Below are positions 1-6,813 of a stretch of 8,122 nt of DNA, in pieces. The stretch comes from Microbacteriaceae bacterium UBA6152 (GTDB lineage: Bacteria; Actinomycetota; Actinomycetes; Actinomycetales; Microbacteriaceae): contig DIUS01000103.1 in assembly GCA_002423075.1 (NCBI GenBank), positions 16,165 to 24,286 on the forward strand, written 5' to 3'. The number at the start of each line of letters is the position of its first letter. The stretch's first letter is position 1. The notes under the pieces were generated by a model. It saw only the letters and a list, made by a program, of their open reading frames with translations, searched no databases and was not told the DNA's origin. Position numbers and translations under genes: made by a program.

Positions 1-1335
1 GAGATCGCGAGCGCCTCGGTCGCCGACGGCAAGAAGGCGATGGATGCTGCGGCCAACGCGCAGGCGAGCTGGGCTGCTACGGCCCCCCGTGTGCGCGCCG
101 AGCTGCTGCGCACAGCGTGGGAGCTCGTCATCGAGCGGGCCGACGAGTTCGCCCTGCTCATGACGCTCGAGATGGGCAAGCCGCTCGCCGAGTCGCGCGG
201 CGAGGTGACCTACGGCGCCGAGTTCTTGCGGTGGTTCAGCGAAGAGGCCGTGCGCATCACCGGCCGCTTCGGTGAGAACCCCGAGGGCACGGGCCACATC
301 GTGGTCTCGCACGCCCCCGTCGGGCCGTCGTTCCTCATCACCCCCTGGAACTTCCCGCTCGCCATGGCCACCCGCAAGATCGCGCCCGCGATCGCCGCCG
401 GCTGCACCTCGATCATCAAGCCGGCCGCGCTCACGCCGCTCACGACGATGTATTTCGTCAAAACGCTCGAAGACGCGGGCCTGCCTGCGGGTGTCGTGAA
501 CGTCGTCACGACCGCCAAGTCGGGGGCGTTGTCGGCCGAGATCATCGCCGACCCGCGCTTGCGCAAGCTGAGTTTCACGGGTTCAACCGAGGTCGGCCGC
601 GTGCTCATGAAGCAGGCCGCCGACGGCATCCTGCGCACCTCGATGGAGCTCGGCGGTAACGCCCCCTTCGTCGTCTTCGCCGACGCCGACCTCGACAAGG
701 CCATCGACGGCGTCATGCTCGCCAAGTTCCGCAACATCGGGCAGGCGTGCACCGCGGCCAACCGCATCCTCGTGCAGCGCGACGTGGCCGACGAGTTCAG
801 CCGCCGCGTCACTGAGCGGGTCTCCGCGATGAAGATGGGCCGCGGCACCGAGGAGGGCGTGCAGATCGGCCCGCTCGTCGACGACAACGCCGTGCGGGGC
901 TCGCACGAGCTCGTCGAAGACGCCGTGTCGAAGGGCGCGACGGTCACGACGGGCGGCACGATTCCGGATGGCGCGGGCCACTTCTACCCGGCGACCGTGC
1001 TCACGGGTGTCGTGGCCGGCACGCGCCTGCTGACAGAGGAGATCTTCGGCCCCGTGCTCGCGATCGTGCCCTTCGACACCGAAGACGAGGCCGTCGCGCT
1101 CGCCAACGCGACCGAGTACGGGCTCGTCTCCTACGTCTACACGCAAGACCTCGCGCGCGGCATGCGCATGATCGACCGCCTCGAGACCGGCATGATGGGC
1201 CTCAACGCGGGCGTCATCTCGAACGCCGCGGCGCCCTTCGGCGGCGTGAAGCAGTCGGGCATCGGCCGCGAGGGCTCGCTCGAGGGCATCGACGAGTACC
1301 TCACCACGAAGTACACCTTCGTGCCGAAGGGCTAG
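1..1335 (+). CDS. gabD: NAD(P)-dependent succinate-semialdehyde dehydrogenase, 5'-truncated by the window edge
   Basis: Aldehyde dehydrogenase superfamily, closest in motif pattern to GabD, which oxidises succinate semialdehyde to succinate in the cytoplasm at the end of the GABA degradation route. The frame is open from base 1, so the first 444 residues seen lack the N-terminus; GabD proteins are usually about 450-490 aa, so only a few dozen residues are missing. The ATG at base 40 is internal. Visible motifs, numbered from base 1: the cofactor-fold segment TPWNFPLAM, the KPA block, the FTGST glycine motif, the general base Glu216 in MELGGN, the nucleophile Cys250 in GQACTAANR, and EEIFGPVL. 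The C-terminal APFGGVKQSGIGREGS block followed by a short DEYLTTKY tail is typical of GabD. No gabT or gabP is in view, so substrate is inferred from family resemblance; another semialdehyde is possible. A hairpin terminator follows the stop. Confidence 0.9.
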   Translation, partial: EIASASVADGKKAMDAAANAQASWAATAPRVRAELLRTAWELVIERADEFALLMTLEMGKPLAESRGEVTYGAEFLRWFSEEAVRITGRFGENPEGTGHIVVSHAPVGPSFLITPWNFPLAMATRKIAPAIAAGCTSIIKPAALTPLTTMYFVKTLEDAGLPAGVVNVVTTAKSGALSAEIIADPRLRKLSFTGSTEVGRVLMKQAADGILRTSMELGGNAPFVVFADADLDKAIDGVMLAKFRNIGQACTAANRILVQRDVADEFSRRVTERVSAMKMGRGTEEGVQIGPLVDDNAVRGSHELVEDAVSKGATVTTGGTIPDGAGHFYPATVLTGVVAGTRLLTEEIFGPVLAIVPFDTEDEAVALANATEYGLVSYVYTQDLARGMRMIDRLETGMMGLNAGVISNAAAPFGGVKQSGIGREGSLEGIDEYLTTKYTFVPKG

Positions 1336-1345
1336 CCCTCATACT

Positions 1346-1383
1346 TCCGCTGCCGGGCGCTGTGGTGGCCGCTCGGCAGCGGA
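1346..1383 (+). terminator. Rho-independent-type hairpin terminator after gabD
   Basis: A stem of 14 pairs joins 1346-1359 to 1370-1383: ten perfect pairs (TCCGCTGCCG with CGGCAGCGGA), one G-T wobble, then three more pairs. The loop is 10 nt (1360-1369). A pyrimidine-rich run (TCCTTTCCTC) follows from 1384. It begins 10 nt after the gabD stop, so it most likely ends that transcript. The tail is only moderately T-rich, as is common in high-GC bacteria. Confidence 0.65.
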
Positions 1384-1421
1384 TCCTTTCCTCACGCAAC
1401 TCGCCCTTGTGCCACTGTGCG

Positions 1422-1483
1422 CGTCGATCGGTCAGTAGTTGCGAACGGCCGGGCGGCGACCCGCAACGAGTGACCGATCGACG
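1422..1483. repeat. Palindromic intergenic element A (first of three related copies)
   Basis: Inverted repeat with arms 1422-1443 and 1462-1483, 20 of 22 positions complementary; the outer 13 bp are perfect (CGTCGATCGGTCA against TGACCGATCGACG). The spacer is 18 nt. The conserved core runs from ATCGGTCA (1427-1434) to TGACCGAT (1471-1478), 52 bp edge to edge, with CCGCA at 1461-1465. It lies after the gabD terminator and ends 37 nt before the LLM start codon. A weak -10-like GATACT (1483-1488) abuts its right arm, so overlap with a promoter is possible. It shares core sequence and spacing with the elements at 3315-3366 and 4455-4506. Confidence 0.85.
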
Positions 1484-1507
1484 ATACTGAGGGCTAGCAA
1501 GGCGTGC

Positions 1508-1514
1508 GAGGAGG
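1508..1514 (+). promoter_or_regulatory. Strong Shine-Dalgarno for the LLM oxidoreductase
   Basis: GAGGAGG lies 6 nt before a GTG codon at 1521. It fixes the GTG as the start in preference to the internal ATG codons downstream. Confidence 0.8.
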
Positions 1515-1520
1515 CACCGC

Positions 1521-2453
1521 GTGAGCATCCGCTGGGTCATGGTGTTGACCGAGAACGACGCGATCGTCGACCCCCGTGACCTCGCCGGGCTCGTCGACCT
1601 CGCCGTGACCGCCGAACGCTGCGGAGTCGACGCCGTCATGCTGAGCGACCACATCGCCCTCGGGCCGTCGGCCGGCGCAAACGGCGTCATGGAGAACCTG
1701 CGCGACTACGCCGCACCCGGCAACCAAGATCCCGAGACCGCGTGGCCGAGCTCGATCGTGCTCATGTCGGCGATCGTCCAGGCCACGACGACGCTGCGGC
1801 TCGTGGCGGGTGCCATCATCTTCCCGCTGAGGCACCCGCTGCAGCTCGCAAAAGATCTCGGCACGCTCGACCTGCTCTCGCAGGGCAGGCTCGTCGTGCT
1901 GCCGACGGTGAGCTGGCACGAGGACGAGTATGCGGCGCTCGGGGTGCCCTTCCAGCGCCGCGGTGCGATGCTCGACGAGCAGCTCGAGGTCGTCACGCGC
2001 GCGTGGCGCGAGTCGCCGGTGCGCCACGAGGGCGAGTTCTACCAGTTCGATGACGTGTGGCTCGAGCCGGGGCCGTTCCGGCCCGGCGGCCCACCATTCT
2101 GGTTCGGCGGGCAAGGCATGCACCCGCCCCTCGTGCGGCGCATCGTGCAGTACGGCTCGGGCCTTAACCCCTTCGGCACACTCACCGCCGACGACCTCGG
2201 CGTACTCGAAACGGCCATGACCGAGGTCGGGCGATCGATGAGCGAACTGGAGCTCGTGGGGGGCATCCGGGGCTGCTTCGACGGGCCGGATGCTGTCGCC
2301 GACATCGACGAGGCCCTCGCCGCCCTGCCCCGGCAAGTCGAGCAGGGCTACACGAGCATGTGCATCAAGCCAGCGATGTTCTGCCGCACGGTCGACGAGG
2401 TGCCCGACCTCATCGCGCACCTGCGCGCTGCGGGCGACGCGCTCACCGGTTGA
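1521..2453 (+). CDS. LLM-class (luciferase-like, F420-type) oxidoreductase
   Basis: A 310-aa cytoplasmic TIM-barrel protein of the bacterial luciferase-like monooxygenase superfamily, in the group of actinobacterial enzymes usually named LLM class F420-dependent oxidoreductases. Family features seen: the early barrel segment GVDAVMLSDHIALGP (about residues 35-49), the strand LRLVAGAIIFPLRHPLQLAKDLGTLD (92-117) with the usual HP-x-x-x-AK-x-x-x-TLD pattern, then LSQGRLVVLPTV with a WHEDEYAALG block (132-141) in place of the common W..EF..LG. The stretch RRGAMLDEQLEVVTRAW (147-162) and the PPFWFGGQG cofactor-loop segment (191-199) follow. Start GTG 1521 is supported by the adjacent Shine-Dalgarno. 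Substrate cannot be read from sequence; F420 rather than FMN is inferred from the family in actinobacteria. It stands alone between a terminator and a convergent neighbour, so it is probably monocistronic. Confidence 0.88.
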   Translation: MSIRWVMVLTENDAIVDPRDLAGLVDLAVTAERCGVDAVMLSDHIALGPSAGANGVMENLRDYAAPGNQDPETAWPSSIVLMSAIVQATTTLRLVAGAIIFPLRHPLQLAKDLGTLDLLSQGRLVVLPTVSWHEDEYAALGVPFQRRGAMLDEQLEVVTRAWRESPVRHEGEFYQFDDVWLEPGPFRPGGPPFWFGGQGMHPPLVRRIVQYGSGLNPFGTLTADDLGVLETAMTEVGRSMSELELVGGIRGCFDGPDAVADIDEALAALPRQVEQGYTSMCIKPAMFCRTVDEVPDLIAHLRAAGDALTG

Positions 2454-2456
2454 GGG

Positions 2457-3233
2457 TCAGCCGAGCTGGTAGAGCGCGAAGGCGAGGGCGAAGCCGAGGG
2501 CCGCCCAGAGCCCCGTGAACGACCGGTCGGCGGCGAACGCCTCAGGAATCATCGTGTTGGCGACCATCGCCATGATTCCACCCGCGGCGATGGTCGTGAC
2601 CACGGCGACGACCTCGGGCGCGGCACCGGCGAGCAGGGCGAAGCCGAGCATCGCGGCCACACCCGAGACGAGGGCGATGCCGCCCCACACTCCGAACACG
2701 TACCTCGCGCTGCGGCCCTCGTGCTTCATGCCCGCCGCGCTCGCGAGGCCCTCAGGGATGTTCGACACCGCGACAGCGACCAGCAGCGGGATGCTCACCG
2801 CACCGCCCTGCGCGATCGACAAGCCCAGCACGAGGCTCTCGGGCACTCCGTCGAGCAGTGCTCCAATGGCGACGGCGAGCCCCACGCTCGCGCTCGCGGC
2901 CGCGGCCGGGGGCGCGTGCACGCCCGGCTCACTCTGCAGGGCGATGGACCGCTTGCGCGCTCGGGCCCCTCGTCGCGCGAGGGCCAGGTCGGCCAGCACG
3001 TAGATCGCAGCGCCGGCGAGAAACCCGCCCAGCGTCGGCAGCAGGCCGCCCACGGCGTGCGCCTCGCCGACGAGTTCGAACGCGAGCGTCGAGATGAGCG
3101 CCCCCGCGCCGAACGCCATCACGCCGGCGACGGCGCCGGTCGGAACCCGCGCGAACCAGCCGATCGCGGCGCCAATGACGAGAAAGCTCGCGGCGGCGAG
3201 CCCCACCGCTCCGGCGCCCAGGGCCTCGAGCAT
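2457..3233 (-). CDS. ZIP-family divalent metal transporter with atypical metal-site motifs
   Basis: A 258-aa, very hydrophobic protein with about eight predicted membrane segments, matching the ZIP (SLC39/ZupT-like) layout. Segments 1-3 fall near residues 6-27, 33-55 and 61-86. A basic, Pro/Ala-rich cytoplasmic loop (about 87-113) follows, then segments 4-8. ZIP signature positions are present but altered: segment 4 has LDGVPES (127-133) where HN-x-PEG is usual, and segment 5 has VSNIPEG (156-162) where the His is Ser. Pro-Glu is kept in both. A further MIPEAF (228-233) lies near the C-terminus. Likely role is metal uptake across the cytoplasmic membrane, but the missing His pair makes the ion uncertain. 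The frame is open further upstream, but ATG 3233 is chosen because AGGAGG lies 5 nt before it and the hydrophobic sequence starts there. The stop is 3 nt from that of the convergent LLM gene, with no terminator between. Confidence 0.85.
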   Translation of the reverse strand: MLEALGAGAVGLAAASFLVIGAAIGWFARVPTGAVAGVMAFGAGALISTLAFELVGEAHAVGGLLPTLGGFLAGAAIYVLADLALARRGARARKRSIALQSEPGVHAPPAAAASASVGLAVAIGALLDGVPESLVLGLSIAQGGAVSIPLLVAVAVSNIPEGLASAAGMKHEGRSARYVFGVWGGIALVSGVAAMLGFALLAGAAPEVVAVVTTIAAGGIMAMVANTMIPEAFAADRSFTGLWAALGFALAFALYQLG

Positions 3234-3238
3234 GCGCG

Positions 3239-3244
3239 CCTCCT
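3239..3244 (-). promoter_or_regulatory. Shine-Dalgarno for the ZIP transporter
   Basis: On the minus strand AGGAGG lies 5 nt before ATG 3233. This rules out the longer reading that would start near 3431 and run through the intergenic palindrome. Confidence 0.8.
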
Positions 3245-3314
3245 GTCGTGGGTCACCGCCCTCGCGGCAGTCGCCGCCCAGCCTAGAGATGCCGATGATG
3301 TACGGCGAGCATCC

Positions 3315-3366
3315 GTCGGTCACATATTTCGGCCTCCTCCCCATCACACCGCAATACGCGACCGAT
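3315..3366. repeat. Palindromic intergenic element B
   Basis: Second copy of the family. The core runs from GTCGGTCA (3315-3322) to CGACCGAT (3359-3366), again 52 bp edge to edge, with CCGCA at 3349-3353. Imperfect arms 3317-3332 and 3349-3364 pair at 13 of 16 positions around a 16-nt pyrimidine-rich loop. The left arm shares TCGGTCACATAT with element C. It sits in the divergent gap between the ZIP gene (start 3233, minus) and the DUF559 gene (plus), so it could influence either. Confidence 0.8.
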
Positions 3367-3423
3367 AGACGGGTTCGGTGCGTGTGCCGCAGCGACATCG
3401 CAGTGTCGCCCAGTCTGCGTTGC

Positions 3424-4413
3424 GTGAACACTGACCACGACGTGCTGATCGAGGACGCATGGGTCGTTCGCGCAACCGTGCCGGGCGACCGGATGCCCTA
3501 CTCGCGCACCCGTCGCACCGACGTCGATCATCCGTACCGCGGAGTCGCGGCGCGCCACGTGGACTTCGACGACATCGTTCAGCGTGCCCACGCTCTCTCA
3601 CTGTTGCTCTGCGACGGATGCGCGATCAGTCACGTTAGCGCCGCCGGCGTGCGTGGATTCCCCCTTCCTCGGGCTCTGCGACTCGATCGTGCGCTGCACG
3701 TATCCGTGCCGAGGCCGGGCCGTGCCCCGCGCATCGCGGGGGTGCACGGCCACAGCATCGAGCTCGACCCGGCCCGCGTCGAACGCGCGTTGGTCGTAGC
3801 GCCGAGCACGCGCGAAGCGTTGCCCGTGCCGCTCGTCGATGAGCCGCTCACCCTGCTGACCTGCGCGACGCAGCTCGCCCAACCGGATCTCGTGGCGCTC
3901 GCCGACGCGATGCTGTGGCGCGCAACCGTGGAGCGGCGGCCCGACCCCATGGTCGTGGCGCTCGAGCTCGCCCACGGGCGTCCGGGGTTCGCTCGCCTGG
4001 CGCGCGCTGCGCCCCTGCGTCGAGCGGGCGTGCGGTCTCGCGCAGAGACGCTGCTGCGGCTCATGGTGGCGAGCGCGGGGCTTCCTGAGCCCGTGGTCGC
4101 GCATCCAGTGCGGTCGACCGAGCGCTCGCCCGAGACCTGGAGAGCCGAGGCCGACCTTGCGTGGCCGCAGTTCGGAGTGCTGGTCGAGTACGAGGGCGAC
4201 GAGCATCGCACCTCGCGCCGACGCTTCACGACCGACGTGCGCCGGTTCGAACGCTATGCGGATGAGGGGTGGCGCGCAGTGCGCGCGACTCGTGACGATG
4301 TGTTCGACGACCCCCGCGAGCTGATGAGCCGACTCGAGCGTCGGCTGCGACAGGGCGGGTGGCGCCCGCACAGTCGTTGGCGCCGACGTCAGGTGGGGCC
4401 CGCTATCGCGTGA
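3424..4413 (+). CDS. DUF559 / Vsr-like endonuclease-fold protein with AbiEi-like N-terminal region
   Basis: About 329 aa from GTG 3424. The C-terminal part has the DUF559 (PD-(D/E)XK, Vsr-like) pattern: RAETLL with Glu208, GLPEP, EADLAWP with Asp244, then VEYEGDEHR with Glu255, Glu257 and His261, and a D-x-x-RF..Y.DEGWR-x-x-R segment. These acidic and His residues fit a metal-dependent nuclease fold, though cleavage is not shown. The N-terminal half (DVDHPYRGV, SHVSAAGVRGFPLPRAL, LHVSVPRPGRAPR) resembles proteins annotated in actinobacteria as AbiEi-family antitoxin domain plus DUF559; no toxin partner gene is adjacent. The start is uncertain: GTG 3442, GTG 3478 or ATG 3493 are also possible, none has a clear Shine-Dalgarno, and 3424 keeps the region expected to pair with the N-terminal helix-turn-helix. 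The frame is open upstream to about 3094 but that stretch is antisense to the ZIP gene. The gene is bracketed by palindromes B and C. Confidence 0.72.
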   Translation: MNTDHDVLIEDAWVVRATVPGDRMPYSRTRRTDVDHPYRGVAARHVDFDDIVQRAHALSLLLCDGCAISHVSAAGVRGFPLPRALRLDRALHVSVPRPGRAPRIAGVHGHSIELDPARVERALVVAPSTREALPVPLVDEPLTLLTCATQLAQPDLVALADAMLWRATVERRPDPMVVALELAHGRPGFARLARAAPLRRAGVRSRAETLLRLMVASAGLPEPVVAHPVRSTERSPETWRAEADLAWPQFGVLVEYEGDEHRTSRRRFTTDVRRFERYADEGWRAVRATRDDVFDDPRELMSRLERRLRQGGWRPHSRWRRRQVGPAIA

Positions 4414-4432
4414 CGGGCAGGCACGCCCTCGC

Positions 4433-4454
4433 GGTGGGTGTATGACACCCCACC
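4433..4454 (+). terminator. Possible terminator hairpin after the DUF559 gene
   Basis: GGTGGGTGT (4433-4441) pairs with ACACCCCACC (4445-4454): nine pairs, one bulged C and a 3-nt loop, starting 19 nt after the stop. There is no T tract, because element C begins at the next base. It may be a terminator of the tail-less kind, or part of a larger fold with element C. Confidence 0.35.
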
Positions 4455-4506
4455 ATCGGTCACATATGAGCCTCGTCACGACAGGCCGCCGCACTTTGTG
4501 ACCGAT
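4455..4506. repeat. Palindromic intergenic element C
   Basis: Third copy. The core runs from ATCGGTCA (4455-4462) to TGACCGAT (4499-4506), 52 bp edge to edge, with CCGCA at 4489-4493. The arms are perfect over 10 bp (ATCGGTCACA 4455-4464 against TGTGACCGAT 4497-4506). The interior has diverged from A and B apart from CATAT next to the left arm (shared with B) and the CCGCA. It lies in the 238-nt gap between the DUF559 gene and tadA. Confidence 0.85.
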
Positions 4507-4563
4507 CGATGCCGTCACGACACGCTATGGGCCGCACCGCCTGGAGGTCGACCAAGGAAGCGT

Positions 4564-4598
4564 CGCGGGCAGCGCTGGGGGAGCATCCACTGCCCGCG
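4564..4598 (+). other. Hairpin in the presumed tadA leader
   Basis: Perfect 9-bp inverted repeat, CGCGGGCAG (4564-4572) against CTGCCCGCG (4590-4598), with a 17-nt loop containing the purine-rich CTGGGGGAG. It lies 53 nt before the chosen tadA start. It could be a leader structure or a weak terminator; there is no T tract after it. The rest of the gap, 4507-4651, shows no gene or clear promoter. Confidence 0.35.
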
Positions 4599-4651
4599 TG
4601 CTTGTGGAGAACCGAGCAACCCGACTGCGCCCGCTCACCAGAATGGCGCGC

Positions 4652-5953
4652 ATGCCCTCCGCCGTCACCGTCATCACCGAGCGCGTGCGCGAGCGGGTGC
4701 GCGCCGAGCGGCTCGACCTCAGCGCCGACCCGACCGCGGCTGAGCGACTCGTGCGCGACGAGCTGCGGGCCTACGCCGAGCGATCGCTCGCGGGCTCGCT
4801 GCCGCCGCTCGCCGATGAGCAGGCCGCGCTCGGGCGTGTGCTCGCCGACCTCACCGGCTACGGCCCTCTGCAGCCCTACTTCGACGACCCGGACGTTGAA
4901 GAGATCTGGATCAACGCCCCCGACGCCGTCTTCATCGCGCGGGCGGGCGTGACCGAGCGAGTGGATGCTCGCCTCACCGACGACCAGGTGCGCACCCTCG
5001 TCGAGCGCATGTTGCAGAGCACGGGCCGCCGCGTCGACCTGAGCAGCCCTTTCGTCGACGCGAGCCTGCCCGATGGTTCGCGGCTGCACGTGGTCATTCC
5101 TGATGTGACTCGGCGGCACTGGGCCGTCAATGTGCGCAAGTTCTCGCAGCGCATCGGTAGCCTCGAGCGCCTCGTCGAGCTCGGCTCGATGACGCCCCTC
5201 GCCGCGGAGTTTCTGCGCATGAGCGTGCTCGCCGGCTGCAACATCCTCGTGAGCGGCGCGACGCACTCGGGCAAGACGACCCTGCTCGGCGCGATGCTCG
5301 CGAGCGCCCGCCCCGCCGACCGCATCGTCACGGTAGAAGAGACCTTCGAGCTCGATCTCTCGGCAGGCGACGTCGTCGCGATGCAGTGCCGCACGCCCAA
5401 CCTCGAGGGCACCGGCGAGATCACCCTGCGCCGACTCATCAAAGAGGCCTTGCGCATGCGCCCCGACCGCCTCGTCGTCGGAGAGGTGCGCGAGGCCGAA
5501 TCGCTCGACCTGCTCATCGCGCTCAACTCGGGGTTGCCGGGCATGTGTTCCATTCACGCAAACTCCGCGCGCGATGCCCTCGTGAAGCTCTCAACCCTGC
5601 CCCTGCTCGCGGGCCGCAACATCGACTCGGGCTTCGTCGTGCCCACGGTCGCGAGCGCGGTCGACCTCGTCGTGCACTGCGAGCTGGTCAAGGGCGGTCA
5701 GCGCCGCGTCGCCGAGATCGTCGCGCCGACGGGGCAAGTCGTCGATGGCGTGATCGAGGCCGACACGCTGTTCCGGATGCTCGAGGGCGGTCTCACCCCG
5801 ACCGGCGTCTTGCCCGCTCGAGCCGAGCGGTTCACCGGCGCCGGCTTCGACCCCGCAATGCTGCTGCGCGCTGAGACCTACGCCGAGGCCTCGACAAGTG
5901 CCGCGCCGTCCGCGGTTCGCGTCGCCGCCGTCCACAAGGGCCCCCGCGCATGA
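4652..5953 (+). CDS. tadA: TadA/CpaF-family secretion motor ATPase
   Basis: A 433-aa cytoplasmic AAA-like ATPase of the type II/IV secretion superfamily (TadA/CpaF branch), which powers Tad/Flp pilus assembly or a related export machine through the TadB/TadC membrane platform. Seen in order from ATG 4652: a charged helical N-terminal segment (VITERVRERVRAERLDL), the family block LTGYGPLQPYFDDPDVEEIWINAP, Walker A GATHSGKTT at 202-210 (Lys208), a catalytic-Glu stretch ITVEETFELDL type, Walker B RLVVGEVRE with Glu278, and the His box SIHANS with His302. Length fits the family. The start is not certain: ATG 4643 and GTG 4598 are in frame, and none has a good Shine-Dalgarno; 4652 gives an N-terminus like that of relatives. 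The stop overlaps the tadB start by 4 nt (ATGA), implying translational coupling. No CpaE/Ssd-like gene precedes it, whereas many actinobacterial clusters have one. Confidence 0.9.
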   Translation: MPSAVTVITERVRERVRAERLDLSADPTAAERLVRDELRAYAERSLAGSLPPLADEQAALGRVLADLTGYGPLQPYFDDPDVEEIWINAPDAVFIARAGVTERVDARLTDDQVRTLVERMLQSTGRRVDLSSPFVDASLPDGSRLHVVIPDVTRRHWAVNVRKFSQRIGSLERLVELGSMTPLAAEFLRMSVLAGCNILVSGATHSGKTTLLGAMLASARPADRIVTVEETFELDLSAGDVVAMQCRTPNLEGTGEITLRRLIKEALRMRPDRLVVGEVREAESLDLLIALNSGLPGMCSIHANSARDALVKLSTLPLLAGRNIDSGFVVPTVASAVDLVVHCELVKGGQRRVAEIVAPTGQVVDGVIEADTLFRMLEGGLTPTGVLPARAERFTGAGFDPAMLLRAETYAEASTSAAPSAVRVAAVHKGPRA

Positions 5954-6813
5954 CACTTGTCGCCGCACTGCTGCTCGCCGCGGGCGTGCTGCTCGTCGCG
6001 TCGCCGTGGCTGTGGCCGCGTCGGGAGCGGCCCGCCGAGACTCGCCGCGACCCTTTGGCCCCGCTCGCCGAGCTGCTCGCGCGTGCGGGAGTCAGCAGCG
6101 TGTCGCCCGTGGTGCTCGTTGCGGTCATCCTGATGACCGCTCTCGCCGTGGGCGCTGTGACGCTCATCCTCGTTCCCGTCGTCGCGCTCGCCCCGGTCGC
6201 GGCGGTCGTCGCGGCGGCCGTACCGGTGCTGATTCTGCGCAGTCGGGCGGCTTCGCGTCGCCGAGCCCTGCGTGCCGTGTGGCCCGACGTCGTCGACCAC
6301 CTGCTGTCGGGCGTTCGTGCGGGCCTGAGCCTGCCGCAAGCCGTCGCGGCGCTCGCCGACTCCGCGCCCGAGCCGGTGCGGCCCGCGTTCTTGGTGTTCC
6401 GTCGCGACTACCTGCGCTCGGCCCAGTTCAGTGAGTGCCTCGACACTCTCAAGGCGAGCCTCGCCGACCCCGTTGCCGATCGCATCGTCGAGACGATCCG
6501 CATGGCGCGCGAGGTCGGCGGCACCGAGCTGCCGGGCGTACTGCGCTCGCTGTCGCACTACCTGCGGGCCGACGCCGCCGTCAGGTCAGAAGTCGACGCC
6601 CGACAGTCGTGGGTGCGCACCGCGGCCCGCCTCGGTGTCGTCGCGCCGTGGATCGTGTTGCTGCTGTTGAGCACCCGCCCCGAAGCAGCCGCCGCTTACA
6701 ACACCCCCGGCGGCGCCGTGCTTGTCGCCGGCGGACTCGCCGCGACGCTCGTCGCCTATCGGCTCATGATCGCGCTCGGGCGGCTGCCCGAAGAGGGCCG
6801 GTGGTTCCGATGA
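5950..6813 (+). CDS. tadB: TadB-like type II secretion F-domain membrane protein
   Basis: A 287-aa inner-membrane platform protein. Hydrophobic segments lie at about 2-18, 52-75, 76-97, 228-241 and 254-275. Between the third and fourth is the cytoplasmic T2SSF domain (about 105-225): WPDVVDHLLSGVRAGLSLPQAV at 111-132, then MAREVGGTELPGVLRSLSHYLR near 185-206. This is the arrangement of TadB, which with TadC anchors the TadA motor. The start ATG 5950 overlaps the tadA stop, and its own stop overlaps the tadC start (ATGA at 6810-6813), so the three are co-translated. The identity as TadB rather than TadC rests on gene order and on the longer N-terminal membrane region. Confidence 0.88.
   Translation: MTLVAALLLAAGVLLVASPWLWPRRERPAETRRDPLAPLAELLARAGVSSVSPVVLVAVILMTALAVGAVTLILVPVVALAPVAAVVAAAVPVLILRSRAASRRRALRAVWPDVVDHLLSGVRAGLSLPQAVAALADSAPEPVRPAFLVFRRDYLRSAQFSECLDTLKASLADPVADRIVETIRMAREVGGTELPGVLRSLSHYLRADAAVRSEVDARQSWVRTAARLGVVAPWIVLLLLSTRPEAAAAYNTPGGAVLVAGGLAATLVAYRLMIALGRLPEEGRWFR

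Noticed and set aside
210..1146. Long open frames on the minus strand inside gabD
   Set aside because: They are mirror frames of a strongly recognised gene in high-GC DNA and their translations are Arg/Ser/Ala-rich low-complexity with no family pattern.
3094..3423. Upstream extension of the DUF559 frame back to 3094
   Set aside because: The stretch is antisense to the start of the ZIP gene and crosses palindrome B; its translation (Ala/Pro/Ser-rich) is not protein-like.
3234..3431. Longer ZIP protein starting near 3431
   Set aside because: The extra 66 residues are hydrophilic, cross palindrome B, and the AGGAGG with correct spacing supports ATG 3233.
4455..4506. GlxR/CRP-type operator suggested by TCACA and TGTGA half sites
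   Set aside because: GlxR/CRP sites are about 16 bp with TGTGA and TCACA facing inward; here the half sites are in the opposite order and far apart, and element A has no TCACA in its left arm.
6435..6809. N-terminal extension of tadC inside tadB
   Set aside because: It is an Arg-rich shadow frame of tadB; the ATGA overlap at 6810 gives the natural start.
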